This document shows, in pieces, positions 55,266 through 63,948 of a DNA stretch of 64,000 nt. Source of the DNA: Pictodentalium vernedei (Eukaryota; Mollusca; Scaphopoda; Dentaliida; Dentaliidae). The notes beneath the pieces were generated by a model, which did not search any database, had not been told where the DNA came from, and was given only the letters and a program-made list of their open reading frames with translations. Location: assembly GCA_031216915.1 (NCBI GenBank), contig CM062289.1, positions 441,387,587 to 441,451,586 of the forward strand. The letters run 5' to 3'. Position 1 is the stretch's first letter, and each line of letters opens with the position of its first letter. The translations under genes and the position numbers were made by a program.

Positions 55266-56105
55266 CACATGTAGGAATTATTGAAAGCTCAGGATTACCT
55301 TTTCTTCCTTCATCACAGTCAGGTAATAAGCAATCATCATGTGAAGTATGAACAAGATTGGCCCATTGAACAATTTGTTTATAGACTGGACAATTGAGTA
55401 ACAAATGAATAGTCTGTGACCTAGACCTAGGAATGATGATCGTGGGTCAAGGTCATGAGACACCTGTGCATCATAAGCAATCATTGTGTTAAGTATGAAG
55501 AAGTTCAGTCCATTGAATAATTCTTTGTTGTCTGGATAATGTCAGAATGGAACAACAAACCAACAGTAAGTGATCTTGACCTTGGAGCTATGTCCTTTGG
55601 TTCAGGTTATGACACACCTATGGGCCATAAGCAATCTTTGTTTTATGTATGAACATGATCGGCCTATTGAATAGTTTTTTTTGTGTGTGGACTAGACAAA
55701 GTTAATATGGAGGAACAAACAACCAGTCTGTGACCTTAACCTTCGAACTACTAGTAAAACCTTGGGTCATGGCCATGACACACCCATGTGATATATGCAA
55801 TCTGTGTGAAGTCTGAAAAAAATCGGTCCATAAAACGATTTACTGTGGACTGGACAAACTTAGAATGGAGAAACAAACACAAGGTCTGCAACCTTGACCT
55901 TGGACCTATGGTCTTGGGTCACAGTCATGACACACCCTTTGGTCATAAGCAATCTTTGTGTGCAGTATGGCCAAAATCAGGTGATTGAATGATTTCTTAT
56001 GCACCAACAAAAGTTAGAATTAGGGATCAAACAAACAAACAGCCTGTGACATTGACATTGGAGCTATGACCTTGGGTCAAGGTCATGACACACTCTTGGG
56101 TAACA
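55266..56105. repeat. Tandem modular repeat, ~140-bp units, and its continuation after 57421
   Basis: Five to six diverged units with CATAAGCAATC-T-GTGT, GTATGAACAAGAT-GG-CCATTGAA, TGACCTTGACCTTGGA and CTTGGGTCA-GGTCATGAC. The last unit is resumed at 57422 (ATAAGCAATCATTGCATGAAG), so the element at 56106-57421 sits inside this array. Confidence 0.7.
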
Positions 56106-57285
56106 AGTGTTTGACCACTGAGGTGGTATTAGTCCCCTACGGCGCTTTTGTGTTTTTGTCACAGAAGACACTAGAGTATATAAGCATCTTGAATTTTGAA
56201 AAAAAAATATTGAGCGTGCATAATCCCCTCACAACCCTTTATCCATGTACCATATATGAAAGGCGTAGCTTGAACCATGTTGGAGGGAGGGGTGGTAACA
56301 TAAAATAGAGAAAAAAGCTTAAAAACACAACAAAAATGGCCACCATTCTGCCATCTTGGATTTTGAAAAATAAATACTGACTGTGCATCATCAGAACCAT
56401 TTATCCATGTACCAAATATGAAAGGTGTAGCTTGAAGCATATTAGAGGGAGAGGTGGTAACATAAAAACAGACAGACAGAGAGACCGACGGACGGACAGA
56501 CAGATGTTAGATTTTGAAAAAAAAATATTGAGCATGCATAATCCCCTCACAACCACTTTATCCATGTACCATAAATGAAAAGTGCAGCTTGAACCATGTT
56601 GGAGGGAGCAGTGGTAACATAAAATAGAGAAAAAAGAAATGGTTGCCATGGCGCCATCTTGAATTTTGGAAAAAAAATATTGAACGTACAACATCCCATT
56701 ACAACTCTCTATCCATGTGCCAGATATAAAAAGTGTAGCTTGAACCATGTTGGAGTGAGGGGTGGTAACATAATACAGAGAAAAAAACTTAAAAAACACA
56801 ACAAAAATGGCTGCCATGCTGCCATCTTGGATTTTGAAGAAAAAATATTGAAGGTGCATCATCCCCTCCCAACCCCCTATCCATGTGCCAAATATGCAAA
56901 GTGTAGCTTGAACCATGTTGGTGGGAGGGGTGGTAACATGAAAATAGAGAAAAAAAAGCTTAAAAAACACAACAAAAATGGCCGCCATTCCGCCATCTTG
57001 GATTTTGAAACAAAAATTTTGAGCGTGCATCATCCCCTCAGAACAATTTATCCATGTACCAAATATGAAAGGTGTAGCTTGTACCATGTTGGTGGGAGGG
57101 GTGGTAACATGAAAATGGAGAAAAAAAGCTTAAAAAACACAACAAAAATGGCCGCCATTCTGCCATCTTGGATTTTGAAAAAAAAATTTTGAGCGTGCAA
57201 CATCCCCTCAGAACCATTTATCCATGTACCAAATATGAAAGGTGTAGCTTAAGGCATGTTGGAGGGAGAGGTGGTAACATAAAAA

Positions 57286-57330
<45 letters not shown>

Positions 57331-57421
57331 TGGATGGACAGACAGACAGACGGAAAGACGGGCGGACGGACAGACAGATGGAGTGCAATCCTATAGTCCC
57401 CTTACGGTTCCCGTAGGGGAC
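56106..57421 (+). mobile_element. Helentron-associated/pearl-like element: ~175-bp modules, (ACAG)n, 3' stem-loop
   Basis: Left end near TAGTCCCCTACGGCGC (56128). About six modules carry CATCTTGGATTTTGAAAAAA, ATCCATGTACCAAATATGAAAGG, TGTTGGAGGGAGGGGTGG and CAACAAAAATGGCCGCCAT. Then come an (ACAG)n microsatellite (about 57289-57378) and the stem-loop AGTCCCC-TTACGGTTCCCGTA-GGGGACT (57393-57421). The left-end TCCCCTACGG is the inverse of the stem, giving the paired subterminal inverted repeats described for Helentrons. Long open frames across the modules on both strands are by-products of the repeat. Confidence 0.75.
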
Positions 57422-57430
57422 TGATAAGCA

Positions 57431-57854
57431 ATCATTGCATGAAGTATGAACAAGATCTGTACAGGACAATTAGAATAGATACAAGTACGCATGCACAGAC
57501 ACATGAATGCCCAGACGGAATGACAAGGTGGCTACTATATGCCCCCAAAATATTTTCGGGAGCAATAAAAAAAATTTCAGATCATTTGAATTTTCTTCCG
57601 TTTATTTTTATTTTTTTTAGCAAATCTTTGTCTAACATTCATTGTATCAAGGTGATGGAGGTTTCAGGGTGGAGGAAGTGTTGCTACTCTCCCTCTCCCC
57701 ACTCCCACATTCTAGCAAACTGACTCCTTTATTGTGGGCTTGTTGAAGAAGCACAACTTTGGGCAACAGAGCTTCACAAGCCCCACTGTCTGAGAAGTCC
57801 TGGTGCCATTCCTCAATCAATCAATCAAAGTAACAAGCAATCCCACACCCACAT
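57431..57854. other. Unassigned interval
   Basis: No recognised gene or repeat beyond the start of the resumed module. Confidence 0.45.
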
Positions 57855-57862
57855 CTCAGAAC

Positions 57863-58407
57863 TAGGGCTGTCATGAATAATCAATTAATCGATTGTCGAT
57901 CGGTCACGCTGAAATCGATTAGTATTTTTCGTTCCCGGAGAATCAGTAAATTTTACCCCGTTTTAGACGTTTAATAATTAAAAACAAATCTGATGGAAAA
58001 AACTATTGTTTCTAAAGGTAAAATGTTAAGTACGTCGACGTTAAACCTCAAGAAGCTGTTAGAAGCATTTGCATTTTAGGTACATTCAAAGCTTTGATGT
58101 TGTGAACTTTTGAGCCGTCAGTGCAATAAGCAAGACCGGTCGTCAGTTGCGAACTTCGCAAGTTCGCAACTGCCGACCGGTCTTGATTATTACATTGACG
58201 GTTCAAAAGTTCAGAACATCAAGACTTTGAATGTACCTAAAAGAGGATCGACTTTGTTGCTTTCTTGAGGTAGGTCAACTGACTTGAACTTCATTTTCAA
58301 CGACTTCAAGGAGAGGGAGGGGGGTCATCTAAGTATGATTAATTGATTATTATCGATTATTTGCGACGATTAATCGATTCCTAAATTCAAAAATCGTAAC
58401 AGCCCTA
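57863..58407. mobile_element. hAT-superfamily MITE with hairpin core (copy 3 of family GGGCTGTCACGAT)
   Basis: Ends TAGGGCTGTCATGAATAATC and AAAATCGTAACAGCCCTA; 8-bp flanks CTCAGAAC (57855-57862) and CTCAGAAG (58408-58415). Core ACCGGTCGTCAGTTGCGAAC mirrored at about 58128-58200. Confidence 0.9.
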
Positions 58408-58538
58408 CTCAGAAGTGATAAAATTAATAATTGATTTATCCATGGCTGCATCTGTTTTCTTTTGTTCTGGAGTGTTCAAGCATTAAAATCTATCCAGATG
58501 ATACACTATAGAGGATAGTTCACAAAAGTTACATAGAG

Positions 58539-58694
58539 AGTAATCGCTTGACTGGACTTGTTACATGAAATAATTCATGAGAGGTGAGGGACGTTGTACA
58601 AGCACGAGTGTGTGGATGCGCACAAGTGTTTTACAATATAGTCCCTCACCTTGAATGAATTATTTCACGTAACCAGTAACGTCAAGCGATTACT
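58539..58694. repeat. Large imperfect hairpin, arms ~70 bp
   Basis: AGTAATCGCTTGAC and TGAAATAATTCATG plus GAGGTGAGGGA on the left pair with TCCCTCACCTTGAATGAATT and GTCAAGCGATTACT on the right. Confidence 0.8.
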
Positions 58695-58733
58695 CTGTTT
58701 ATTACTTTTCATTATTAACGATAATTATATTAT

Positions 58734-58967
58734 TTAACCCTTTACCTAATGTAATGTCCAAAACCGGCCAGCGCTATTCTAAAAAAATTGCCAGTTTTTT
58801 TGTCTCTAAAACATAGGTTATGACCCCTCATTGGAACGAGCCCATCGAGCTCGTTCCAATGAGGGGGTCATAACCTATGTTTTTGAGACAAAAAATGAAA
58901 ATAATAGTTATTCAAGATTTTTTTTTTTGCAAGTGTCGTCGGCTTTTCATGTTAGGTAAAGGGTTAA
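58734..58967. mobile_element. piggyBac-type MITE, subfamily II (copy N)
   Basis: TTAA at 58734-58737 and 58964-58967; CCCTTTACCTAATG and TTAGGTAAAGGG ends; core ATTGGAACGAGCCCATCGAGC. The right TTAA runs into an A-rich tract. Confidence 0.88.
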
Positions 58968-59335
58968 AAAAAAAAAACAAAAAAAAACAATGAAGTCCCC
59001 ATTACACCCACGGCAAAGCATCTTCTTTTGCGTGCGTGGATACATGACACAATTGTTGATTGCATAATTCACTTGTGAAGTTATCGTTTATAATCAAACC
59101 CGGAAATCTCAGTAAATAACACTTTGGAAAGTAATAAAAAACAACGAAACACTAAAAATAGCTGTTTAAAATTTTCCAACAGACTACTTTGCATTCATTC
59201 GAAAGCGATACCCAAATGTGTATGCATGCATCAACCCCACTATACCATTTTTTTTTTCACTTTTATTCTCATTGAAAACAAGGCTGATAACCCGTGAGGC
59301 AAAACTCTATTTGATATACTGTAATGTATCCAAGT
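58968..59335. other. Unassigned interval
   Basis: A-rich start, then unrecognised sequence. Confidence 0.45.
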
Positions 59336-59599
59336 CAGGAAATACGCAGACACATCTGCAGAATGAGGTCTACAGAGGGTAAATTTGGTGATGCTACCCT
59401 TCTTATCAAGTTAGCAGCGTGGCATAACTGAATTTACTCTTTATAAATCTCCATCTAAATCAAGGTCTCAGGCCTAAACAGAAAAAGGAACCCAGATGAT
59501 AAATTGGGGGACTCCAGCCCACTGTATGGGGGAACATCAGCAAATTCACCCTGCAGGGACCTCATTCTGCAAATGACATGTCACTTATTTTCAGGCTTG
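59336..59599. mobile_element. hAT-type MITE, CAGGNCTGAAAATAAG family (copy 2), eroded
   Basis: CAGGAAATACGCAGACAC and GAATGAGGTCTACAGAGGG at the left; CAGGGACCTCATTCTGC and CTTATTTTCAGGCTTG at the right. The flanking duplication is no longer recognisable. Confidence 0.7.
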
Positions 59600-60193
59600 C
59601 ATGTATTTGTGCATAAATAGAATTTACTCATCTACAAAAACTAGAAGTAACATTTTCAGATCAAAACACAGGCCTGGAAATAAAGTCCTTACATCATACA
59701 TTGTAACCTGTTAACAGGTTACACTATATAACATGGTGGTAACATATAGGAAACATTGTCAATACCAGTGATAACAAACATAAGAAAGGAAAGCAGAGTT
59801 TTAGTTATGGGGCTCCCGGTTCAACATGGAGATCTGTTATCTGAAACTTTGCTTGTCAATGTTAGCCTTTTTTTCAGAGACAAGCAGTTTTACTGGAAAC
59901 TCCACTCTGCATGTGTTTTTAACTTTTAGTGGTAATTCACTATCTATGTAAGTAACTTGTCACTGTCAATGACAGGCACAATCTGCATGTTTAGACAGGT
60001 ATCCATTCCCCTGTGCACAGAATAAAGATAACTAAATTTTCATGAAACTCAGTTTAACTTTATATAAACATTTCAAAACAACCACTGTTACATTCAAATA
60101 AACCAAATATCTACAACTTGTTCGTGTTTTTCTGTTTATTTCCAAAAAGGAGGTTGAGTCAAATTAACCTACTGAACTGCCTAGAACCACAGA
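59600..60193. other. Mostly unassigned; degraded palindrome core
   Basis: GGGGCTCCCGGTTCAACATG to CTGAAACTTTGCTTGTC (about 59810-59856) is a weak relic of the GGACCTCCGGGT hairpin core. A small TAACCTGTTAACAGGTTA palindrome is at about 59703-59722. Confidence 0.5.
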
Positions 60194-60195
60194 TA

Positions 60196-60452
60196 CAGTA
60201 CGTGGATAGTGGATTGTAACAAAATCACCCGTAGAGTGGAGGTATCACCCAAAGTATCACTTTCAAATTCTGCGCAAATGGACAACAAACTCAAGCAATG
60301 TTTCAGCCAATGGACCTCCGGGTTTAACCCAGAGGTCCACTGGCTGGAACTTTGCTTGTGCTTGTTATGGCTTGCAACAAATCTGCAATTATTGCTTGGG
60401 TGGAATTGCCACTCCGTGGGTGATTTAGGGATAATACACTCTCCACGTACTG
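60196..60452. mobile_element. TA-target MITE, CAGTACGTGGAGAGTG family (copy 2)
   Basis: TA at 60194-60195 and 60453-60454; ends CAGTACGTGGATAGTGG and CACTCTCCACGTACTG. Core CAGCCAATGGACCTCCGGGT pairs with its complement at about 60298-60350. Confidence 0.9.
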
Positions 60453-60626
60453 TAACAACAAAGACACAATATACAGTGCGGCTGCACTGGACTGGTCATT
60501 TTCCATGGGAGAACAATATTTCCATGGACGCAACAATTTAATTTAGATTCCAAACACAAATTCTAGGAATACCGGGTAATCATAAAAAAATTAATTAATC
60601 AAGCATCAGGTACAATCCAGTACTTT

Positions 60627-60740
60627 ATTAATTAATATTTTTCTGATGACGATTTTTATTACCTGGTAAAAATGCATGCATGGAGATCACTGCACACGCG
60701 AAGATTACGACCAGTCCATGGCTACTGTACTGTACATTCT
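60627..60740. repeat. Interspersed repeat R2, copy 2
   Basis: TGATGACGATTTTTATTACC, GGAGATCACTGCACACGC and CAGTCCATGGCTACTGTAC match 28398-28510. Confidence 0.65.
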
Positions 60741-60847
60741 GTGGCTTTGCAGCTGTGTCCAGCAAAGTTTTGGCTGCCTATTTAGGCCTAGAAACAAATG
60801 ACAAGGTTCTTGGGGTGTAACTTGCAACTGTATCCCAAAATTGCCTG

Positions 60848-60990
60848 CGTAGCAGTCGAGGTATAAAGGCCATTTACCAACCAGCCTGGTTGGTCCGGAT
60901 CTCTTAGTCTCGTGGTAAATCGGTCGCTTTGTGTGCTAGAGGTTGACGGTCCGAACCCCGGCTCCCGCACTTATCTCTCCTCCTGTTACA
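60848..60990 (+). repeat. TRIM 5' terminal repeat with tRNA-like boxes
   Basis: GTATAAAGGCC (TATA-like) near the start. TAGTCTCGTGG resembles an A box (one mismatch), and GGTCCGAACCC resembles a B box (consensus GGTTCRANNCC). Confidence 0.75.
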
Positions 60991-61106
60991 TTCGGGGGCT
61001 CGTCCGATCTTCAGCAGTAGGTGGCACTATGGGTGTTTCGACCGCTCTGAGGTAGGAACTTGGGTGAGATTCACATGTGGTGAATCTCAGAAGAAAGGGA
61101 GAGTAG

Positions 61107-61244
61107 TGTAGCGGTCGAGGTATAAAAGCCATTTACCAACCAGCCTGGTTGGTCCGGATCTCTTTAGTCTTGTGGTAAATCGGTCGCTTTGTGTGCTAGA
61201 GGTCAACGGTTCGAACCCCAGCTCTTATCTCTCCTCCTATTACA
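61107..61244 (+). repeat. TRIM 3' terminal repeat with tRNA-like boxes
   Basis: GTATAAAAGCC near the start, TAGTCTTGTGG as A-box-like sequence and a perfect B-box match GGTTCGAACCC about 45 bp later. It differs from the 5' repeat at a modest number of positions, so the insertion is not brand new. Confidence 0.75.
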
Positions 61245-61448
61245 CCTGTTGAGGCAAACTTTTGTTGCAACAAAAAGTCACAAATGTCAAAATTAGACCT
61301 TCAAGAGTTAAAGAAGAAGGAGATTTTCATCACTCCCTCACCGATGAATTATTAGTTTTTCCTCTCCTCCCCATCATAATCATAAGAATTGTCAGAGTCT
61401 TTAGAATATCAAAATACATTGTAACTGATATGGGAGAGAAGTATAAAT

Positions 61449-61607
61449 ATAAAATATACCCATAGTAGCTTGGTGTACCAAATGTTCACTACGAGTGGTG
61501 AAGTGGTTTTAACTGCGAGCCTTCGGCACGCGAAGGCTCGCGGTTAACACCTCTTCACCACAAGTGGTTTACATTTGGTACATCAAGCTACTTTGGGTAT
61601 ATTTTAT
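61449..61607. repeat. Large near-palindrome, 77-bp arms
   Basis: Arms run ATAAAATATACCCATAGTAG to GCGAGCCTTCG and back, about 85-90% paired; loop GCAC. Directly repeated target or outer ends were not found. Confidence 0.88.
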
Positions 61608-61608
61608 G

Positions 61609-62403
61609 TATACCATGATCGTCAGATTATTAAGAGTCGCTATTATTTTTTCTCGATTTTAGAGAGCACCAGACATACATATGAGCGAATCTGTTTTTGT
61701 TTACACATGCATTGGTGGGCGGTACTTCCGCTGTCAATTTTATCACCGAAACGAAATGAAAAAAAGAAACCGAGCCTTTTAGTTTTAATAACATAATAAC
61801 ATACTATTTCGAGTTATGCATGCTTTATTAACATGAGATAATGCATGTTTGTTAATTTTTGGCATCTTATGTGGTAAACTCATTTAAAAATGTAATAAAT
61901 AATTGCCACTTCCATTTCACTCTTCGCAAAGTGACGTGCGATAAATTTAGACAAGTTTGCATTCAGGTCGACGTCACCAAAGGTCAATGGGGCTGTAGTT
62001 CTACTGTAGGTGTAAATTTTTACTATTGGAATCCCATTGCTGGCGTGTTCATCACGGTTGGTGTGTAAAGCTAAAATTTATGTCATACGCTTTTCATATA
62101 TAGTAGAATAGGTAATCATGATATAAAGAGACAACACATGACACCAGTAGGTCTGTCATTCTAGAAAGTATGGTAGTACAAATAATTGCCCTTCTCAGTT
62201 TGCCAAGGAGTGCAACTGCCTTCTTAAATCTCAATGCAGCTATTATTAGACTCCTGACCACATCAAGATTGTCAATTATGACAATTGTTTGAATATTCCT
62301 CAGAGAGCAGCAGGCAGACTGCATAACTGCATGCCTAAAGAATGCCTGGCCTGCCAAAGTAATGACCCAAAATATTGTTTTCTTCATCATCGTTTCCAGA
62401 TTA
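61609..62403. other. Unassigned interval with a cysteine-rich frame
   Basis: Around 62185-62390 the plus strand encodes a Cys-rich series (ECNCLLKSQC, then CMPKECLACQSNDPKYC) broken by one stop. It could be a decayed exon. No family is recognised. Confidence 0.3.
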
Positions 62404-62766
62404 GTTATTTATTTATTGGTGTTTAAGGTCACATACTTGTGCATAATGGCTAATCGTGACCATGACAGTTTTACGGGTGGAGGAAGCCAGAGTACCTGGA
62501 AAGAACCACCAAGCATCGACAAGAGACTGCCAGCTCAACATTCTAATTCTGTTCAAGCTCCGCTCAAGCAAGGTTAAAGCGGTTGAAGACATGTGCATCA
62601 TCGACGTGCAGTACACCTTAGTACACGGCGTCATCATGCCCCCATGTAGGCAACCGGGATCAAGTACCTCGCCAAAGCACACAACATGGGTTGTCTCGGA
62701 CGGGGATCGAACTCGGGACTTCTAGCATAGAAGTCCAACAGTCTACCACTGAACCACCGCGCTCCC
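62404..62766 (-). mobile_element. tRNA-derived SINE, full length
   Basis: Minus strand: GGGAGCGCGGTGGTTCAGTG head with GAGTTCGATCCCC B-box region, AGGTACTTGATCCCGG in place of the usual block, and TTAAACACCAATAAATAAA tail. Confidence 0.9.
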
Positions 62767-62864
62767 TTTTTTGTTTCTAGATGTCAAAGAGTTCAATTAA
62801 AACTGATTTTAATCAATTATTCTTCTTCAAATGTTGATCATGAAATTTCAAAATCATGCCAGCC

Positions 62865-63663
62865 TTAACACTTTGAGACTTTAATTATTCAAACGTCACT
62901 GGGAATTCAGTTTCTTAAACGGTCTTCAAAATTCAACATCAAATGCCAAAAAGAACAAATAACAAGATATTTTCACATTAGTGATTATCTGGTTGGGGGC
63001 TAGATTATGTTTGGTGGTCTAAATTTGTTATTAAAAACTAGTTTTATTAGAAATTATTGGAGAGTGCCTGCAGGCACTCTCCAATAATTTGTGATAAAAC
63101 AAATTTATATAAACAAAGTATTATTTGTGTTCAAGTGAATATGAAATATAAGCAAGGAAAGTGTTGGCTTTTGCGCTGGTACCCACATTTTTTGAAAGCC
63201 CTGATAGTGGCGTCTGGTACTGAACCAGTTAAGAAGTCTTGACAGCAGGATTATATTAGCATTTTAAGCTGTGATAACATTTGGCTCAACGGTTGTCACT
63301 GAGCACTATTCAAGAGAAAATAGGAATTGAGATTAAAACTTTAAAAAATCAAAAAATAATAACAAAACAAATGACCACATAGTATCAATGCGCTGTTTGA
63401 TTTTGTACGTCATAAGAAGTATAAAAGTATCAAGGTAATTTAGATTTCGTACGTCATAAGACATACGAAAGTACCAAGGCACTGTTTGATTTTGTACGTC
63501 ACAAGACGTACAAAAGTATCAACGCACTGTTTGATTTCATACGTCATAAGACGTACAAAAGTATCAAGGCGTGGTTTGATTTTGTACATCATAAGATGTA
63601 CAAAAGTATCAAGGTGCCGTTTGATTTCGTACGTAATAAGACGTACAAAAGTATGAAATGGAT
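62865..63663. mobile_element. TTAA-type element with GGAGAGTGCC hairpin and a six-unit 45-bp tandem array
   Basis: Paralogue of 26620-27257. The left end TTAACACTTTGAGAC is eroded and the right end lacks a clear TTAA. Hairpin core at about 63050-63090 (ATTGGAGAGTGCCTGC mirrored). The array at 63382-63652 repeats GTATCAAGGCG, TTTGATTTCGTACG, TCATAAGACGTACAAAA about six times. Confidence 0.75.
63382..63652. repeat. 45-bp tandem repeat, about six units
   Basis: Each unit contains a short inverted pair TACGTCATAAGACGTA, so every unit can form a small stem. Confidence 0.88.
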
Positions 63664-63695
63664 AATATAAAATACAGTTATGCTTCCAATAAAAC

Positions 63696-63948
63696 CAGGG
63701 CTGAAAATAAGCAGTCTGACATTTGCAGAATGAGGTCCTCAGAAGGTGAATTTGATGAAGTTATCCCATACTGTGGGCCAATTTATCCTTTGGGTACCTC
63801 TTTCTGTTTAGTTTTGAGACCCTGATTCGGTTTGAGGTTCAGAGAGAGTAAATTTAGTGATGCTACCCTGCTCTGCATGGTAGCATCACTAAATTCACCC
63901 TCTGGGGACCTCATTTTTCAGATGACAATCTGCTTATTTTTTGGCTTG
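63696..63948. mobile_element. hAT-type MITE, CAGGNCTGAAAATAAG family (copy 3), 253 bp
   Basis: Ends CAGGGCTGAAAATAAGCAG and CTGCTTATTTTTTGGCTTG with a perfect 8-bp duplication AATAAAAC (63688-63695, 63949-63956). Inner hairpin GTGATGCTACC mirrored. Confidence 0.93.

Larger units (their letters stand above)
60848..61244 (+). mobile_element. TRIM-type miniature LTR retrotransposon, 397 bp
   Basis: Two direct repeats of about 140 bp (60848-60990 and 61107-61244; shared GTCGAGGTATAAA-GCC, CCAGCCTGGTTGGTCC, TCGGTCGCTTTGTGTGC, CTCTCCTCCT-TTACA) are flanked by CCTG (60844-60847, 61245-61248), a 4-bp target duplication. Three bases after the first repeat comes GGGGGCTCGTCCG, complementary to the 3' end of tRNA-Pro, a known retroelement primer site. 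Directly before the second repeat is the purine tract AGAAGAAAGGGAGAG. The inner region is only about 116 bp and non-coding, so mobilisation must be in trans. Confidence 0.85.

Noticed and set aside
56401..57192. Long open frames on both strands (up to 228 codons)
   Set aside because: They follow the ~175-bp repeat period and the encoded peptides are simple repeats of the module; no domain is present.
60862..61235. Two tandem tRNA genes or tandem SINEs
   Set aside because: Identical flank logic (primer site, purine tract, CCTG duplication outside both repeats) fits one LTR-type element better, though this alternative should be tested.
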